From positions 7,605 to 71,604 of the forward strand of contig CAKQPT010000012.1 in the NCBI GenBank assembly GCA_934270345.1: DNA of 64,000 bases. Direction: 5' to 3'. The notes under the pieces are model-generated. The model saw only the letters and a program-made list of their open reading frames with translations. It ran no database searches and had not been told where the DNA came from. Position numbers and translations under genes: made by a program. Positions 42,701 to 49,888 of the stretch are shown one piece after another; positions within the stretch are counted from its first letter, which is position 1; each line of letters begins with the position of its first letter. Origin of the DNA: an uncultured Oribacterium sp. Lineage in GTDB: Bacteria > Bacillota > Clostridia > Lachnospirales > Lachnospiraceae.

Positions 42701-43235
42701 CCTGTTTTGCCTCCCATTCCATCCGTTCTCGTACTCGTTCCTGGTACTTTTCCGAATCGTACTGATAATTTGCAAGCTCATTCATGACGAGATTGACTTC
42801 CTTTCGGATAATCTGAGCAGCTTCGGCTGCTGTCTCTACATGAACGACCTCCATAGCGAGTCGCCCGGGCAATGCATTGAGTGCTGAGCGGATGGCGAAC
42901 ACCATATCGGATGTGATAACCTCCACATCATCAGCTCTGTGCATCTTTCCCTGCAGTTCCTCGGCCTCAAGTCTCGCAATCTGAGCCTTCGATGCTTTCA
43001 GCTGAACATTGGCCTTCTTCATGGCCATGTCGAGCTTTGCATCCTCTATATTTGCTGTCCCCTTGTATTTGTTCCGGTAGAAATCCTCTACGGTGTCTGC
43101 AAGGTTGTAGGAACCATCAGTTTTATGTAAAATTCCGTCCTCTGATAGCTGTCTTACGCGCCTGCCTGTGATTTTCAGCACTGCAGCTATCTCTTTCGGA
43201 GTAATCAGTGTATTCCCATCTATGTTTTCGTACAT
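42684..43235 (-). CDS. terS: terminase small subunit, Nu1-like
   Basis: 183 residues. An N-terminal winged helix-turn-helix ('LITPKEIAAVLKITGRRVRQLSEDGILHK') is the Nu1-type DNA-recognition domain that binds the packaging site. The middle is a helical oligomerisation region ('TANIEDAKLDMAMKKANVQLKASKAQIARLEAEELQGKMH'). The C-terminus is acidic and contacts TerL. CCGGAGG before ATG 43235 decides the start; longer in-frame versions run into non-coding sequence. Confidence 0.9.
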   Translation of the reverse strand: MYENIDGNTLITPKEIAAVLKITGRRVRQLSEDGILHKTDGSYNLADTVEDFYRNKYKGTANIEDAKLDMAMKKANVQLKASKAQIARLEAEELQGKMHRADDVEVITSDMVFAIRSALNALPGRLAMEVVHVETAAEAAQIIRKEVNLVMNELANYQYDSEKYQERVRERMEWEAKQDDDED

Positions 43236-43681
43236 AATTCCTCCGGTTTCACAAAAATTAGTTTCAAAATAAGGAACGGAAATGGCGAATTTTTCCATAG
43301 TGAATAGATACGAGTCGGGGCTCGCTGCCCCCCGGTGGATAAAAAACGCTCGGAAGGACCCACGGCTCGAAAAAAATCGCCCTCTGTCGCACACAGGCAA
43401 GCCCCACGACGGGCTTTTATTGCTTCAAGCATCAGTTGATAGACTATGAAGCAAACGGCCCTCTGTGAGGCTGCTGTTGCGTCAATGGAGATTCTTATGG
43501 TGTAATCAGTCCTGGCAATGGACTGGACTACATAATGATGTTGCTTATGGTGTAGCCATAAGACTTGGATTACCTCGCGTCGCTTCACCGTGTAGCCTCC
43601 GTGGGCTTCCATCAGCTTCGACAGGTAAACTATAGCCTAGAGCATAGAATGTCTGTGTGAGGCTTCTGTGCGTTTCTATGG
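43236..43681. other. non-coding region upstream of the terminase, candidate packaging (cos) region
   Basis: About 445 bp with no credible gene. It has repeated short blocks: CTTATGGTGTA twice (43494-43506 and about 43541-43556) and TGTGAGGC twice. A GC-rich run lies near 43312-43345. For GpA-type terminases the cos site lies just before the small subunit gene, which makes this the best place for it, but the cut itself cannot be seen. Confidence 0.4.
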
Positions 43682-44209
43682 CTATCCAACATGAATGATG
43701 AGTTTTGCTTTACTAAATTCATCGTGTCCTTTGGTCATGAGGTCGAGGAACTCGTCCCGTGTGAAGCCTGAGAGTCTGAATATCTCCTCCGGTTTCATGC
43801 CGAGCTGCTTGCCGATTTCCTTTATCGTCTTTCCCTCATCGAGGAGGCGCTTCACGATAGCCTTCATCGGTTCGAGCAGGTGCTCGCCTCGTGCTCTGTT
43901 GTGCGTGATCGTGCCGTATACATCCGCTGACTCATCACCATGATGGTCAACGATGACGCATGGCACCATACCGCCGAGCTTTGACTTCAATGGCTCACGG
44001 TGTGCGACGGTCCATCTGTGGAATCCGTCGATTATGGTGTAGTCAGGACGAACCACGATAGGGAGCGTCCATCCGTTCACAAGAATAGATTGAGTGAGGA
44101 GCTTTAAATTCTCCTCGGATACAACGTTTGGGTTGTAGTCATTGGCGTGGAGCTTCTCGATCGGCACCCATGCGAGGGATGCGAGAGGAGCTTTAAGATT
44201 CATTTCCAT
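43682..44209 (-). CDS. ParB-like nuclease-domain protein, IbrB-like
   Basis: 175 residues of the ParB/sulfiredoxin fold: 'VPIEKLHANDYNPNVV' (start of the ParB domain), 'NGWTLPIVVRPDYTIIDGFHRWTVA' (G-F-H-R catalytic-type loop) and 'VTHNRARGEH'-like segment. A helical HTH-like tail follows ('TIKEIGKQLGMKPEEIFRLSGF'). It lies 11 bases after a PAPS-reductase-like gene, the same pairing as E. coli prophage IbrA/IbrB. What the pair does here is unknown. Confidence 0.85.
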   Translation of the reverse strand: MEMNLKAPLASLAWVPIEKLHANDYNPNVVSEENLKLLTQSILVNGWTLPIVVRPDYTIIDGFHRWTVAHREPLKSKLGGMVPCVIVDHHGDESADVYGTITHNRARGEHLLEPMKAIVKRLLDEGKTIKEIGKQLGMKPEEIFRLSGFTRDEFLDLMTKGHDEFSKAKLIIHVG

Positions 44210-44220
44210 ATCCGTCTCCT

Positions 44221-45333
44221 TTATTTGTAATCCGTGTAGATGCAGTTCCAGAGAATCCGGAGTATACGCATTTTCGGGTCACCATAGAGGAGTCCTTCGT
44301 ACATTTTCTTATAATGCTTCTCGTTCGCGATGCCATAGGACTTTATGAACAGCTGCTTCCATGATGAGAGGTGAGCCTTCGTGTCCTTTGCAATCGTGTA
44401 GCGGTCTGGGTGCAGAAATAGAATGTCTTTACATAACGCCTTATAGTCCTTCTTCTCCTCATTACTCTCTAACTGCCTACGGTTTTTCGTGGACCTCGCA
44501 AACATCTCCGAATCCCAGTAGAGGAGAACGAGGTAGGCGTTTGGTTCACGCCGCTCGATTCTCTGCCAGAGTTCATTATCCGTCTGTGCAATCCATCTGA
44601 GGCCCTGTGTGGAGCAGTCGCCGAAGAAACAACACAGTCTCAGCTGGTTCTTCTTCACGCCGGCTTCGTAAAGCCTCATGTATATATCCGGGAATATGAG
44701 CTTCCGCCTCTTTATGTAGAGCCAGACGTCTGAGTCCGACCAGTCATAGATGGGGTAGAATCCTCCGCCCGGAGAAATGGCTCTGAAGTTGGTCCTCGAG
44801 ACCGCCTGGAGTCGAGTGAGACTCTCGGAGGTCCGGAGACCAATCATCTGAATGCCATCTTTGAATGCCTTCTTGCAGAATGTCTGATAGTTCATTTCGC
44901 CAGGATATTTGAGATACGGAGAGGAGCGTATGGCGAACGGGGGTGCTTCGCGCATCCACACGTCCTCCTTGCCCGGTTCCCATGTGATCCATGACTCTGA
45001 GCTTGAGAGGTGATCGATGACAGAAACTTGCTTGAAGGCGAGACAAAACCATAGAAACGGCACCCCGATGGATTGGAATTTCTGCCTCCATCTCATTGCC
45101 GCTTGAACCATGGAGGGGTACAAGCCCTCCTCGTCTATAAAAATAACGGTGAGGAGCTTCCTGTCGATTCGCCCTTCGATGATCAAATCATACGTGATGG
45201 ACGAGAGGCACAGGGAGTCCTTACCGGATGAAAAACTGAGATAAACTTTACAGCCGTTTTTGAATACATTCTCGATGCGCTTCCTCGCAGCGGTCAGCAC
45301 ATCAATGTCGCTGTCGACCATTTTTACAGGCAT
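44221..45333 (-). CDS. PAPS-reductase-like (IbrA-type) protein
   Basis: 370 residues of the adenine nucleotide alpha-hydrolase/PAPS reductase superfamily: PP-loop SFSSGKDSL (about residues 33-41), 'IFIDEEGLYPSMVQAAMRW' and 'YPIYDWSDSDVWLYIKRR'. It has a cysteine-rich patch (RLCCFFGDCS) in the C-terminal half that could hold a metal or iron-sulfur cluster. The start overlaps the upstream ParB-like stop (TGATG). Family relatives adenylate or move sulfur; in phages the role is unclear, with nucleic-acid modification or regulation as candidates. Confidence 0.85.
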   Translation of the reverse strand: MPVKMVDSDIDVLTAARKRIENVFKNGCKVYLSFSSGKDSLCLSSITYDLIIEGRIDRKLLTVIFIDEEGLYPSMVQAAMRWRQKFQSIGVPFLWFCLAFKQVSVIDHLSSSESWITWEPGKEDVWMREAPPFAIRSSPYLKYPGEMNYQTFCKKAFKDGIQMIGLRTSESLTRLQAVSRTNFRAISPGGGFYPIYDWSDSDVWLYIKRRKLIFPDIYMRLYEAGVKKNQLRLCCFFGDCSTQGLRWIAQTDNELWQRIERREPNAYLVLLYWDSEMFARSTKNRRQLESNEEKKDYKALCKDILFLHPDRYTIAKDTKAHLSSWKQLFIKSYGIANEKHYKKMYEGLLYGDPKMRILRILWNCIYTDYK

Positions 45334-45944
45334 CAGATAAATACCTTCTCGCCACACTTCGGGCAGATTACAAAGCGCCGTGTCTCTGCAATCTGCTCCG
45401 GCTCAGCTTCCGTGTGCTGCGTCACCGGTGCTGGTGCCGTGTTCTGAATGACAGCAGGCTCGGGCTGATGCTCGACCGTCGTCTTTCTCTCAATGCTGCT
45501 GATCTGAGGCTCGCTGAACACTCCGTAGTTCTCGACCTCTGCGAGTGTGTCCTCGACGGAGGCGTTCAGAGTCTCGAGCAGGTCCTCATCCCATCCAGGG
45601 ACATCAATGTCGCCATCGAGTTCCTTGATGATTTCCTCGAATGTGCTCGTGTCGGTCATACCGAGTTCGAAGATCCGGTTGTCCGCAAGCATGAGCTTCT
45701 TTTTGTCATTCTCAGAAAGTCCGGTCATCACATAACAGTCGGCCGTCTCTTTACCAGCACGTTTCAATGCTTCATAGAGACCGTTTCCTGCGAGGATGAT
45801 TCCGGCGTCGTCAACGATGAGAGGTCTGATCTGGCCGAACATATTGACCGACCGGACGTATTCTTTCAACTGTTTTTCCGTATGCCGGCGGATATTCTTA
45901 TCCGCAAGCCGGAGTTCCGTGAGCTTCTTTACCGTAACATTCAT
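45333..45944 (-). CDS. ParB-like protein with C-terminal zinc ribbon
   Basis: 203 residues. ParB-fold core 'LTELRLADKNIRRHTEKQLKEYVRSVNMFGQIRPLIVDDAGIILAGNGLYEALKRAG' with G-N-G-L in place of the usual G-x-R-R. The next stretch 'LADNRIFELG' matches ParB-like proteins attached to phage methyltransferases. A Pro/Gln/Thr-rich linker leads to a C-terminal CPKCGEK half-ribbon. It overlaps the PAPS-reductase gene and the transporter gene, so all three are coupled. Confidence 0.82.
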   Translation of the reverse strand: MNVTVKKLTELRLADKNIRRHTEKQLKEYVRSVNMFGQIRPLIVDDAGIILAGNGLYEALKRAGKETADCYVMTGLSENDKKKLMLADNRIFELGMTDTSTFEEIIKELDGDIDVPGWDEDLLETLNASVEDTLAEVENYGVFSEPQISSIERKTTVEHQPEPAVIQNTAPAPVTQHTEAEPEQIAETRRFVICPKCGEKVFI

Positions 45945-46912
45945 GCAATCACCGCCTTTCTCTTCTCGACTAAATTCCAGATGAGAGCGAAAGCGATTGC
46001 ACCGCCTACGAAATAGATTCTCACAGATGCCATCAGTGTCCACATTCCCATAACTCCGAGTGGAATGAGGATACCCCAGCCGCCGATCAGCGCCATGTTG
46101 ACCAGCAGGCCGACCTTTTTGCCGAATGCTATATAAATGCTATACATCGAACTCGACAGAGTCGAAACGCCGATGAGCGTGATGAGCACGGCCTTGATGA
46201 GGTTCAATGTCGGTGAGAACTGAACCCATGCGAGAGGGAATACGATGGCCATATATATTCCAAAGAAAATTCCACCGAGTGTGAATGCCTTTTTGACATC
46301 GACGCGCTTGGTTCCGTCACCGTTTTTCTCGTTATAGTGAAGAATCTCGAAAAAATACGGATACGTGAACGGCCCCGGCAACAGAAGAACCGCTTTTACG
46401 ATTCCCTGATGCATGCTGTTCTGATCAGCAATCATCGAAATGTGATTAAACGCGCCACCGGAGTAAACGGCAGCAGCTGCTGTCACGAATACGGCCAGCA
46501 GATAGACGACAATCCATCCGGCACCATCTGTGAGCACATTTCTGATCATTCCGAATTTCAACAGGATGATAAGAAAAAAGATGGCCAGCGCATAAGCGAG
46601 ATATATTCCGAACTTCGCGCCGAGAATCGTATCTGAGAAAACTGTCTGCATTCCGTTCATGGATAACCATGCCTGAAACACACACATGATTCCGCAGATC
46701 CATTTCATGATGCTGGATCCGAAGACTTCTCGAACCTTCGGCAGCTTCATGGCCACCAGTCCGAATACGATGCATGCGATGGTGTTACCGAGCACCCAGA
46801 TGATACTAGGAATGATTCCATAGGTCTGAGTCATCGTTACGCCGTTCATCAGCGAACCGATTCCAGCCCAGGATGCCGCAATGCAGGAGCCTCATTGTGG
46901 CCAAGATACCAT
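45941..46912 (-). pseudogene. phage-borne membrane transporter with an in-frame TGA at codon 7
   Basis: A multi-pass membrane protein (about nine helices). The visible frame from ATG 46849 codes for 302 residues. Upstream in the same frame the sequence continues G-S-C-I-A-A-S-W-A-G-I-G-S-L to an ATG at 46912 with AAAGGAGG close by, but a TGA (46894-46892) breaks it after six codons. A Trp codon there would restore a natural helix, so either the gene is recently inactivated or it is read from the internal ATG. Its end overlaps the ParB-like gene by 4 bases. Substrate unknown. Confidence 0.6.
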
Positions 46913-46927
46913 TTCCTCCTTTCACAT

Positions 46928-46957
46928 AAAAATAGCGCGGTCCGAAGACTGCGCCTG
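46928..46957 (-). terminator. terminator upstream of the transporter cassette
   Basis: Minus strand GCGCAGTC-TTCG-GACCGCGC (one mismatch) followed by TATTTTTA, between the ArpU-like gene and the transporter. Confidence 0.65.
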
Positions 46958-47030
46958 CTTGATTAGGATTTTTGCAAGTCTAACAATATCACACAGATAC
47001 CGAGTAGTGGGATGGATGGTGAAATACCAT

Positions 47031-47096
47031 GAATAACTATGCATAACTATAAACAACTATAAAGAACTATGAAGAACTATAAAGAACAATGAAAAA
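47031..47096 (-). repeat. six tandem 10-bp repeats
   Basis: Six consecutive decamers, consensus AAAGAACTAT on the plus strand, exactly in phase from 47031 to 47090. They lie between the ArpU-like gene's terminator and the transporter cassette. A 10-bp period places each copy on the same DNA face, as expected for a regulator-binding array or bent DNA near a late promoter. Confidence 0.75.
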
Positions 47097-47125
47097 CGGA
47101 GAGCCATTTCAGCTCTCCGTTTCAT
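47096..47125 (-). terminator. terminator overlapping the end of the ArpU-like gene
   Basis: Minus strand AAACGGAGAGC - loop - GCTCTCCGTTT with T-rich tail. The stop codon of the gene lies in the loop. Confidence 0.85.
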
Positions 47126-47513
47126 GTTCCCACAATCCGAAATACCTCTTCCGGACAGATTCTTTTGTGTTGTACCCACCGAGAATGTCGGCGACCTCTG
47201 ACCACGTGTAGCCATACAGAACTCTGAATCTGTAAACGAGTCGAGTGATATCGTCGTCGATAGAGTTTATAAACGCATCGATGCTCGGCCGCTTCCGGTC
47301 TGCCTCTGCCTTCTCCGTGTCGAGTCTGGCCTCAAGGTCTGCGATCTCAATGGCAAGGCATCCGGTCCGATCTGAGATTCCTGACCCATGTGGAAGACCG
47401 TCCATGTTTGGTGAACCAACATTCATGTTCTGTCGGAGGTTCGCGATCTGCCTCTCCTTGACGATGATTCGTTTTGCGAGAAGATTGTAATCATTCAATT
47501 CGTCTAGTGTCAT
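47109..47513 (-). CDS. ArpU/sigma-like late transcription regulator
   Basis: 134 residues. The C-terminal part 'FINSIDDDITRLVYRFRVLYGYTWSEVADILGGYNTKESVRKRYFGLWE' is a sigma-70 region-4-like helix-turn-helix, as in ArpU/DUF1492 phage late regulators. The N-terminal half is a coiled coil ('LAKRIIVKERQIANLRQNMN', 'IEIADLEARLDTEKAEADRKR'). GAGGT precedes the ATG at 47513 (another ATG at 47525). It is the last early gene before the packaging genes, where late activators normally lie. Confidence 0.8.
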   Translation of the reverse strand: MTLDELNDYNLLAKRIIVKERQIANLRQNMNVGSPNMDGLPHGSGISDRTGCLAIEIADLEARLDTEKAEADRKRPSIDAFINSIDDDITRLVYRFRVLYGYTWSEVADILGGYNTKESVRKRYFGLWEHETES

Positions 47514-47521
47514 GCAGGACC

Positions 47522-47602
47522 TCACAATTCATTCCATAGCCATACCATCAATAGAATCATCACGATTACTGGCAATAGTGCTATTATCTCACAATCATTC
47601 AT
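47522..47602 (-). CDS. 26-residue hydrophobic small protein
   Basis: A short frame of 26 codons: polar start M-N-D-C-E, then one hydrophobic helix of 18 residues (I-I-A-L-L-P-V-I-V-M...), ending W-N-E-L. Its ATG overlaps the end of the upstream gene, and its TGA meets the start region of the ArpU-like gene, so it fits a coupled operon with no gap. It could be a membrane peptide; coding evidence is limited to frame, composition and overlap. Confidence 0.45.
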   Translation of the reverse strand: MNDCEIIALLPVIVMILLMVWLWNEL

Positions 47603-47774
47603 TTTCTGAAACCGTATACAGGACGTGTCCATGAAACATAATGGATTTCCCTGGCTTTCTCGGCCGTGCCAGATTCCTCATGACCGATTCTGTAACATGG
47701 TACCACTCATAGGCGAATTGCTCGCCCCACTCGAGACCGATATGGCTGTTCGGTTCATTCCTTCTGTCACGCAT
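47595..47774 (-). CDS. small phage protein, unknown
   Basis: 59 residues, basic and aromatic-rich ('GLEWGEQFAYEWYHVTESVMRNLARPRKPGKSIMF'). It overlaps the 26-residue frame downstream. The start is the ATG at 47774 with AGGTGAT ahead. No family recognised. Confidence 0.6.
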   Translation of the reverse strand: MRDRRNEPNSHIGLEWGEQFAYEWYHVTESVMRNLARPRKPGKSIMFHGHVLYTVSENE

Positions 47775-47779
47775 GACTA

Positions 47780-47953
47780 TCACCTGAACCGATAGAAGAG
47801 CGGACCCCAATGCCGTTTCTTCCGGTCGTTGTTGATATCCCGGATGCAGGCCTTCAAGCGTCCGATCTCGTCCGGAGCGAAGCTGCTTCCGACGATCACG
47901 AATGTCTCCGTACGGTGTAGCCTGTCCCTTTGCTTTCTGTGCTGATTATCCAT
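47780..47953 (-). CDS. small basic phage protein, unknown
   Basis: 57 residues with GGAG 5 bases before the ATG. Basic at both ends (HRKQRDRLHR, NNDRKKRHWG) with 'ETFVIVGSSFAPDEIGRLKACIRD' in the middle. Reads in the same tight early operon as its neighbours. Function unknown. Confidence 0.6.
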   Translation of the reverse strand: MDNQHRKQRDRLHRTETFVIVGSSFAPDEIGRLKACIRDINNDRKKRHWGPLFYRFR

Positions 47954-47961
47954 ATTGCTCC

Positions 47962-48297
47962 TTACTGAATCTGCAGGTCGATTCCCAGCTCGTCCATGGC
48001 CATCTTCCGAAAGTCTGCGGATTTAAGCTCGCCATTCTGCCAGTGCTCGAGCCGATCGTCAATATTCTTATAGACTCTCAATACTCTGGTGGCTCCGAAT
48101 CCGTATTCCTCCTTCAGTGCCAGGCCGATCAGATAGTACATGGCGCTGACCAGATCATGAGTATCTTTGTCGACCGCTCGGTTATGCAGCTGCTCGTATA
48201 CCTCAGATGAGGCGCGCTTGATCTCGGCCATTGGGTCCTTATCCTTTAGGAGCTTGCGCTCCATGGCCCTCCGGTATTTTCTACTTAGGCTCATCAT
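47962..48297 (-). CDS. early phage protein, unknown
   Basis: 111 residues, highly helical and basic at the start (MMSLSRKYRRAMERKLLKDKD), followed by 'THDLVSAMYYLIGLALKEEYGFGATRVLRVYKNIDDRLEHW'. AAGGAGG precedes the ATG pair at 48297/48294, inside the end of the upstream gene. No family recognised. Confidence 0.7.
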   Translation of the reverse strand: MMSLSRKYRRAMERKLLKDKDPMAEIKRASSEVYEQLHNRAVDKDTHDLVSAMYYLIGLALKEEYGFGATRVLRVYKNIDDRLEHWQNGELKSADFRKMAMDELGIDLQIQ

Positions 48298-48505
48298 CTG
48301 CCTCCTTATCAAGCCATTTCGTGATTCCGTCAACACAGTGCCGATCTGTTACACTATGCTCCGTATGAAATATGTCGTAATATTCCAAACCATTGCAATA
48401 ATCACTCCTGATGCAGCAATAGCAGGAGAATTGCTGTTCGTGAATCAGCTTCGCAAGCGCCTCTTTGCTCTCACAGGCGTTTTTGACTTTTTCAAATATT
48501 GTCAT
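48281..48505 (-). CDS. Cys-rich small protein, paralogue A
   Basis: 74 residues. After 'MTIFEKVKNA' it has Cys pairs (CESK, CYCC, YCNG, HCVDG) and ends 'ITKWLDKEADDEPK'. The spacing resembles a small zinc-binding protein. It shares its start, Cys pattern and W-L ending with the 63-residue protein encoded just upstream (48517-48708), so the two are likely duplicated genes. GAAGGA precedes the ATG. Confidence 0.65.
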   Translation of the reverse strand: MTIFEKVKNACESKEALAKLIHEQQFSCYCCIRSDYCNGLEYYDIFHTEHSVTDRHCVDGITKWLDKEADDEPK

Positions 48506-48516
48506 AGCTTTTCCTT

Positions 48517-48708
48517 CTACCAATTTCGTTCGTCTATCTCCTGCATCAGCCATTTATGATGTCCTAAAGCACAAATCTCCAAATCATTGTTGCACTTTTT
48601 ATATGTGTCGCTAAAACCACAATGTTCACATTGATTCACGCTAAAATCCTTCATAAACGTAGCCATGTCATAGGAATCCATACCCTTGATTTTTTCAAAA
48701 TTGGTCAT
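48517..48708 (-). CDS. Cys-rich small protein, paralogue B
   Basis: 63 residues: 'MTNFEKIKGMDSYDMATFMKDF' then CEHC...C...C...H and 'HHKWLMQEIDE'. CxxC-type zinc ligands. Relationship to the neighbouring 74-residue protein is clear by layout. Start overlaps the upstream gene by 4 bases. Function unknown. Confidence 0.65.
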   Translation of the reverse strand: MTNFEKIKGMDSYDMATFMKDFSVNQCEHCGFSDTYKKCNNDLEICALGHHKWLMQEIDERNW

Positions 48709-48965
48709 TCGTCCACCTTCTTCTCTACCAGCTCGTATTTATCAGCATCGAAAAATACAAGCCTGGCATTTATCTCGCCACCTTTGAATGAATAACCAGC
48801 CAATCCACGTTCGGTGAATTCCGCTTTGCATTGTAAGTGATTCGCAACAGCATTAACCGCCTCGACTGTGGCCTCGATTTTACCGGATCCCATGGTATTA
48901 TCTTTTAGCTTTTTCGCTATGTAAATGTTGCCAAGTATACCGCAAAGAACATGTAAGTCCTTCAT
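48705..48965 (-). CDS. early phage protein, unknown
   Basis: 86 residues, compact alpha/beta pattern ('LHVLCGILGNIYIAKKLKDN', 'AVNAVANHLQCKAEF', 'FFDADKYELVEKK'). It is preceded by a good ribosome site (GGAGGT) and lies in the leftward early operon. No named domain recognised. Confidence 0.65.
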   Translation of the reverse strand: MKDLHVLCGILGNIYIAKKLKDNTMGSGKIEATVEAVNAVANHLQCKAEFTERGLAGYSFKGGEINARLVFFDADKYELVEKKVDE

Positions 48966-48992
48966 TTTTTACCTCCTGCCATTTTGGTGGTG

Positions 48993-49196
48993 TCAACAAA
49001 TTGGTTTTGACTCCTTGAATGCGTTAGCCAACATTTGAGCTACATAGCTGTCGAGAGTGCATGTGATATCGCCCAAGAAGTATCCATATGCTTCTCCGAA
49101 ATGGGCACCCGTATATACTCTTTCGAAAAATTTACCTAACTTATCCTTCTGGTAGTCATCCTCAAGTTCCTTTGGAATCTCTAACTGTATAATCAT
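48993..49196 (-). CDS. early phage protein, unknown
   Basis: 67 residues, starting at ATG 49196 which overlaps the stop of the previous gene (ATGA): 'MIIQLEIPKELEDDYQKDKLGKFFERVYTG'. This opening resembles a set of small phage proteins of unknown function found beside MazG-like genes. Acidic and helical. Confidence 0.6.
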   Translation of the reverse strand: MIIQLEIPKELEDDYQKDKLGKFFERVYTGAHFGEAYGYFLGDITCTLDSYVAQMLANAFKESKPIC

Positions 49197-49384
49197 CCTT
49201 CCGCCACCTTTGCTGGTGCCCGGAATCGTGGGTCCGGGCACAAACTCGTGTACATATATGGTGGCCGGCGGCCGATCTCGTCGGCCATCGGGCTCACCAG
49301 ACAAAACTCTATATCGGATGTCGACAGCTTCATGATGTAGTTCTTGACCTTGTCGGCATCCTTTGCCTTCTTTGACTTTGCCAT
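49193..49384 (-). CDS. small basic phage protein, unknown
   Basis: 63 residues; Lys-rich start (MAKSKKAKDADKVKNYIMKL), then 'DIEFCLVSPMADEIGRRPPYMY'. AAAGGA lies before the ATG. No family recognised. Confidence 0.6.
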   Translation of the reverse strand: MAKSKKAKDADKVKNYIMKLSTSDIEFCLVSPMADEIGRRPPYMYTSLCPDPRFRAPAKVAEG

Positions 49385-49389
49385 TGCCT

Positions 49390-49662
49390 TTATCCTTTCG
49401 CCTTAAACTCAGCCCAGCGCTGCTCGAAGCGCTTCCGCTTCTCCTCGATCTGATTCCAGTTAACATCTAGGTTGAGCTCCTTCGAGCACTGAACGACATC
49501 GCTCCATTCCTCGCGGAGAGATGATCGAACTTCCTTCTCTGTCTTTGGCGTCGGATTCTCGCATCGCAACACTCTGGCCAGCTTCAGGACCTCATGAGCA
49601 CACTCCACAAGCTCCTCGGCCAGCATCTCGAGCATTGCCGGCTCGCCTATCTCATTAATCAT
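49390..49662 (-). CDS. MazG-like nucleotide pyrophosphohydrolase
   Basis: 90 residues of the MazG/all-alpha NTP pyrophosphatase fold: a first helix with EELVECAHE and a second with EEWSDVVQ, together giving the E-E-x-x-E ... E-x-x-D metal site. Phage enzymes of this type hydrolyse (d)NTPs or alarmones, keeping the cell's nucleotide balance favourable for replication. GAGGAGG precedes the ATG at 49662. Confidence 0.75.
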   Translation of the reverse strand: MINEIGEPAMLEMLAEELVECAHEVLKLARVLRCENPTPKTEKEVRSSLREEWSDVVQCSKELNLDVNWNQIEEKRKRFEQRWAEFKAKG

Positions 49663-49888
49663 TCGATGCCTCCTCATCCAGACAGATATCCTCGATGACA
49701 GCTCTAATCTCAAGAATATATAGGTACTGGCCCATAACACTCGCCTGTTTTCTCAGCAGATCAACAGGACATGAGAGCTGAAAGTCAAGCTTTCCGGCAT
49801 CGTACCGAACCAGCATTGTATGCAGCTTGTCGTACTTCTTCTTTAACTCTCTATACTCATCAATCATTCTCAACTTGTATGCTTCCAT
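49655..49888 (-). CDS. early phage protein, unknown
   Basis: 77 residues, helical: 'MIDEYRELKKKYDKLHTMLVRYDAGKLDFQLSCPVDLLRKQASVMGQYLYILEIRAVIEDI'. A recurrent small protein type in Clostridia phages, function unknown. It overlaps its neighbours on both sides. Confidence 0.65.
   Translation of the reverse strand: MEAYKLRMIDEYRELKKKYDKLHTMLVRYDAGKLDFQLSCPVDLLRKQASVMGQYLYILEIRAVIEDICLDEEASND

Noticed and set aside
43220..43612. 130-codon minus-strand frame upstream of terS
   Set aside because: It overlaps the true terS start in another phase, lacks a ribosome site and has an unnatural composition.
46892..46894. TGA as a sense codon (recoded phage)
   Set aside because: Many genes in this prophage, such as gpE' and the PAPS/ParB set, end naturally at TGA, so general recoding does not hold.
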